From: Beaufortia kweichowensis
Lineage: Eukaryota; Chordata; Actinopteri; Cypriniformes; Gastromyzontidae
Assembly: GCA_019155185.1 (NCBI GenBank)
Contig: CM032806.1
Coordinates: forward strand, 14,223,580-14,287,579
Direction: 5' to 3'
Length of the DNA: 64,000 nucleotides
Below are positions 60,330 through 64,000 of this stretch, piece by piece. Each line of letters opens with the position of its first letter. Position 1 is the stretch's first letter. Below the pieces are notes generated by a model. It searched no databases. It saw nothing but the letters and a program-made list of their open reading frames with translations, and had not been told where the DNA came from. The position numbers and the translations under genes were made by a program.

Positions 60330-60606
60330 TGTTACCGGTGCGGTGTACCTTGAAGACAGGAAACTCGGAGACAGGAATACACAAGGAATAATCTTTACTC
60401 TGAGACAGGAACAGAACTACATGATACACTCTTAACATAACGTTAACACGAGACAAAGACAAAAGGGAGATGCAGGGTATAAATAGAGTCCTTGATGATG
60501 GTGGGCAGGTGCAGGTGATCACAGAAGACGAGTAAGTGGAAACAGGTGAGAGGAGTGCAAGGGATTATAGGAAATGGAGTCCGGGAGAACACATGGGGCT
60601 GTGACA
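60330..60606 (-). repeat. LTR element B, 5' LTR
   Basis: 277 bp, two differences from the other LTR, followed by the target duplication CCACC. Confidence 0.93.
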
Positions 60607-60611
60607 CCACC

Positions 60612-60735
60612 TCCATACTTTACTATGAGAATGGTGTTATTTGGATGCTGAGCATAACTGGCTTTAAGCTGAACATATTGCTTGGTGTTGAGGCCAAATC
60701 ATTTGATTTTAGTCTTGTCTAACCATAAAACTTTG
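60612..60735 (-). pseudogene. Tc1-type transposase fragment, right of LTR element B
   Basis: The minus strand reads KVLWLDKTKIK, a stop, FGLNTKQYV, then NNTILIVKYGGG. This matches the Tc1 block containing WSDETKIELFG (with its catalytic Asp) and TIPTVKHGGG, with substitutions and one stop. It is an old relic and is cut at its GGG end by LTR element B. Confidence 0.75.
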
Positions 60736-63120
60736 ACGCATGACCTCAGAATCTTCTTTCTTTTGACCTGTAGCTGCTATATCTTTGACTTTAATGTTAT
60801 ATATTGCACTGAGTGAATATATCACATGCAAGTATGGGTGTGTGTTTGTTTATGTGTCAATAGGAAACAATAGGTTACATTTAGCAATCAATTTACATCT
60901 TCCATGTGTTCCTTTTGTCATTATTTAAAATAATCCAGTGAGATTTTCAGTACACTAACTACACGTAGATTAGGGACAATGTTGAAAATGTAAAAGGTCT
61001 AAGAGTGTAATTTTTATATTTAATTGTGCTAAATGTCATAGGCCCACAAGTGAGCCCATTTGTTAAAATATCCTATTCGAACATTATCTCAACAAACTAT
61101 ATATCATTGGAAAGCTCTAAGAGTGTAGTTTTCAGATTTAATTGTTTGTGTGAAAGGAATAATGTAGTAAGATTAAATTTGATAAAATATAAAATATTAT
61201 ATATTATAGGCCTCTGGGGACACACGTGTTTATTATATGTATTTATATAATAGCCTTAGTCCTTAGTGGAAATTGTTGGTACAGCAGCTGAAAGTGTCAC
61301 TGAAACTCCAGATTTCATGATATCAGTCTCAAATTTAGACTTATGACTTTGTTTACAGGAAAATTTTAGGAGAAAAATATATTTTTATTGTGTTGTTTTT
61401 AATAAATGAAAAATTGCATTAATTGTTTTATTAAAATAAACTTAAACTGTTCTTTTCAACTTATCATTCATAATAAACTTTTAAATGTCTTTAAAATGAT
61501 CCCAAGATTATTTCTTGATCAAAGCATTCTAAAGTAACATTCATTTGGAGGTGCACATCACAATTTCAGGTCTTCAATAAAAGGGGGGTAACAGTTAACA
61601 GGTTAATGTAAATTAAATTAATGTAATTGTGTTTGACTTATGATTTGCTTTTGTTACTATTAATGAAGGCCGACTAAATCAAGAGTGAATTTTCCAGTCC
61701 CTCTGTTTTTAGTTTCTTCCATCGTTTAAAATACCAGTTCCTCTGTGGTGTCCGAAATCGTAGATTGGATCACCTGGTTGATGTGCTACTGAACAAGACG
61801 GACAAGTACTTTAACATAATCCAGGATTTGCAAGATGTTGGAAGGGTCAATAACCCCCGGAATACAAAAGAGGATGCTAGACAATGGTTGGGCCAGGAAA
61901 GTTACCATAGCTTCAACAGAATCATACATATACAATGTTCCATGTGAGAATAATCCTCACATAATTTACTGTGTGTGCCCGTAGAACAGTTCTGCAGTTG
62001 TGTAGCTTGAACAAAAGGAAGTTCATGTAAGCACCTGATTTTATTCACACATGTCACATGTGTTGATGGTGAGATTTTTCCAGATATAAACCCACAATTA
62101 CAAACTCATGCCAATAACTTGATACAGGGGAATAAATATAGCATTTTATGCAAAGCCACAAAAGAATTACAGGTTGAAAGTTTGTTTGGCAGAGCAGCAT
62201 TAAAACCATGCACTGGGAGAAATCTATGCAACTGCTGCATTTTCTCATATCATAAAACATTTGTCAAAAGTTTTGACAACAAAAAACATTTGACAAAAAA
62301 AAAAAAATATTGACATTGTATTTGTACATTATTGTACAATTGTACAGTATTGTTTGGTAATTTCAAGCTATTACAATATTAAGCATAGACTTACCGTAAC
62401 TATATACATATCTAAAGTAATTGTCGGTTGTTGCTTTGTTTTATTTACAACATAAAGTGATCTATTAACTTGGAGTTTACAGAGGATTCTTTCTGCAAAC
62501 TGTGTTTGAGGTCCCGTTTTCATTTTACTCCCCTTGCAGTTGCAAATGCACTGTAATCAACAACAATTAAATCAAACCATAATTACAGTACAAAGAATTG
62601 TTTAGACATGTCTTCGACAGCCTGCATATCTGCAGTTGTGATGTCAGTTTAAATCACTTGTACCTTACACTTACCCTCCACTCACCCTTAACAATGAGAC
62701 AAGCAAAAATCTATACAACGTAAATAATAAAGAATTTGAACATTCTGCAGCCTGCAGATCTATTCCTGGGAATAGGGAACTATTCCTGCCCTAAAATTAC
62801 CACTTGTCCTGCATTTTGGGGGACTGACCTGAAAACACATTCTTTGCTCTGAAATATCAGACACTTCAGTTTAGACTTTAGACACTTAATAATATTATTA
62901 ATATTTTGTAACATCTTATGTAATCTTTCTTTAAATTTCAATTCGAAAATAAAAAATAAGAAAACACTGAACAGATGTATTAAGAAATGTCAAGAAAACA
63001 CTTATTAAAAGCCTATTAGCGATTTACAATCGTATCCCACTAAATCACATCTGCTGTCCTGCAACAGAGCATTAGCCAGGTGTTCACACTCGTGAACAAT
63101 TATGACAATTATGACACCTG
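60736..63120. other. AT-rich interval, no confident gene
   Basis: No repeat array and no recognised transposon. One frame at about 61742-61947 (RRLDHLVDVLLNKTDKYF and ARQWLGQESYH) is more protein-like than its surroundings. It could be an exon or relic of a transposon-encoded protein, but I do not recognise it and the flanks do not extend it. A poly-A run lies at 62296-62307. Confidence 0.4.
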
Positions 63121-63720
63121 ACTATTATGAAGCTGAGTTCTGCACTTGATTTCTGGGTGTGTTACTATGTACTATAACCCAAGAAGAGAAAGAAAGTTCT
63201 GCATGCGATTTCAATGGTGCTGTGCAATGATTCATCAGTATGAAACAAACTAGACATTGTAATGAGATTTGCAAGTAAAGTTGTCTGTTCACATTTCTGA
63301 GCTTTTTAGCAGTGCAGTGTTAGCAAACCGCAAAACTAAAACATAAATGCTTTGCAAATTAATATAATATTTTATGCACTAGGTTTCTGTGTTTTTGAGC
63401 AGTGCAATATATGCAAAATATAATATAATATAATATGGTTTTCTGAGCAGTCCAACGTAAGCAAAACGTGTTATGAGTTCTGCAGCTGAATTTGGGTTTG
63501 TAATTGTTGAAATCATGTAAAGATAAAAATAGTGTAAAACTATGTTATGTTCCCGATTTCAGAGCAGCTAAAGCAGTGCAGTGAAGCAAAGCGTAAAAAT
63601 AGTACATAATACGTTTTGCAAATGAAACTATACTTCCTTGTCAGCATGTGGAAATGCAATAAATGCGTGTAGCAATCTTTACACTGGGCACCAATTAATG
63701 CCTTGCACAGAACACTAGAG
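63121..63720 (+). repeat. Isolated diverged relative of satellite 2
   Basis: Phrases typical of satellite 2 recur in order: CTGCACTTGATTTCTG, GCGATTTCAATGG, TTTGCAAGTAAAG, AGCAGTGCAGTGTTAGCAAA (about 63310), GAGCAGTGCAATATATGCAA (about 63397), GAGCAGTCCAACGTAAGCAA (about 63447) and AGCAGTGCAGTGAAGCAAAG (about 63571). It is not tandem at the 900-bp scale, lies about 21 kb from the array, and exposes the short internal sub-repeat. Confidence 0.75.
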
Positions 63721-63900
63721 GTGTTAGTGAGATTTAATCTCAAGTCACTTGAAGTGTGCGTGTGTCAGATGACCTCTTCCACCTTTTTCCTCATTCAGTT
63801 TTAATACATGCAGTGGCCAGGATAATCACTCTCATTGTGGCAGTTAGAGGGGGGCCCTTTATGAACTGGACTTTGTTCTGCTGTTTATTACATGAGAAAT

Positions 63901-64000
63901 CATGTTCCTGCTGCTCGGGGCGGGAGTCCACGCTTTCTGCTATCTTCCTCCGAGGAGGGAGATATGCAGAGCATGGACACAGGGGAGAGCGAAGAAACAT
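63901..64000 (+). mobile_element. Start of a second DIRS gag fragment, cut by the window end
   Basis: Plus-strand text matches the reverse complement of about 56026-56125 (CTATCTTCCTCCGAGGAGGG and GGAGATATGCAGAGC). The plus-strand reading includes FLRGGRYAEHGHRGERR-like residues, the same block as the DIRS gag at 55604-56221. Orientation is opposite to the first DIRS element. It continues beyond 64000. Confidence 0.8.

Larger units (their letters stand above)
58791..60606 (-). mobile_element. Gag-only LTR retrotransposon B (young)
   Basis: Two 277-bp LTRs, 58791-59067 and 60330-60606, begin TGTTACCGGTGCGG and end GCTGTGACA. They differ at only two positions by eye (GATGACGG/GATGATGG and TTATGGG/TTATAGG). 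The target duplication CCACC is at 58786-58790 and 60607-60611. The internal part is 1262 bp, with no polymerase. On the minus strand a purine tract (CTTCCGGGAGGGGGGG) lies just before the 58791-59067 LTR, which is therefore the 3' one. The matching position in element A has the same CTTCCGGG start, and both start their internal region with a shared GACCCAA-AGAAAGAA motif. They are sister families. Confidence 0.93.

Overview
The window looks like repeat-rich DNA from a ray-finned fish. The evidence is a recognisable teleost Rex3 (RTE-clade) LINE, a DIRS tyrosine-recombinase retrotransposon, a PIF/Harbinger DNA transposon with both of its genes, a Tc1 relic, and small gag-only LTR elements. I found no host protein-coding gene and no tRNA, rRNA, CRISPR or bacterial-type operon. 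An otophysan or cyprinid-like source is only a guess.

Layout. About the first 49 kb is AT-rich and is dominated by two unrelated tandem repeats. Satellite 1 is a ~68-bp minisatellite (1-2614, 7835-21302, 44535-49430). Satellite 2 is a two-module satellite (3651-6470 and 22441-39960), with 388-bp short units and ~910-bp long units arranged in higher-order repeats. They are joined by two spacers, each present twice: spacer 1 (2615-3650 and 21303-22440) and spacer 2 (parts of 5615-7808 and 42106-43210). The order satellite 1, spacer 1, satellite 2, spacer 2 occurs twice and is followed by satellite 1 again. The whole block therefore looks like a tandem segmental duplication of a composite module. 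Satellite 2 ends in an inverted copy at 41395-42105.

Mobile elements sit in or beside the arrays. A solo retroviral-type LTR (7891-8519) interrupts satellite 1. A 2.7-kb Harbinger element (45227-47972) interrupts one monomer of the third satellite 1 block. Its transposase has lost most of its catalytic core, and a 72-bp near-perfect palindrome lies in the remnant. Its second gene, a Myb/SANT-like DNA-binding protein, keeps a readable exon/intron structure with a one-base frameshift.

From 49624 to 60611 the DNA is GC-rich and consists of nested transposons. An LTR element on the minus strand (49624-58039, target duplication ACTGC) has one LTR split by a DIRS element (49845-56703), which is itself split by a Rex3 LINE (51033-54247, 12-bp target duplication). 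Next to it, a younger LTR element of similar design (58791-60606, target duplication CCACC, LTRs differing at two sites by eye) lies inside a decayed Tc1-type transposase. The last 3.4 kb are mostly unassigned AT-rich sequence, a diverged relative of satellite 2, and the start of a second DIRS fragment in the opposite orientation.

All coordinates and comparisons were made by eye. Repeat boundaries are good to roughly 10-50 bp unless fixed by a terminal motif. Some stretches (about 17.9-20.1, 21.5-23.7 and 39.9-41.0 kb) look scrambled and could be real rearrangement or assembly noise.
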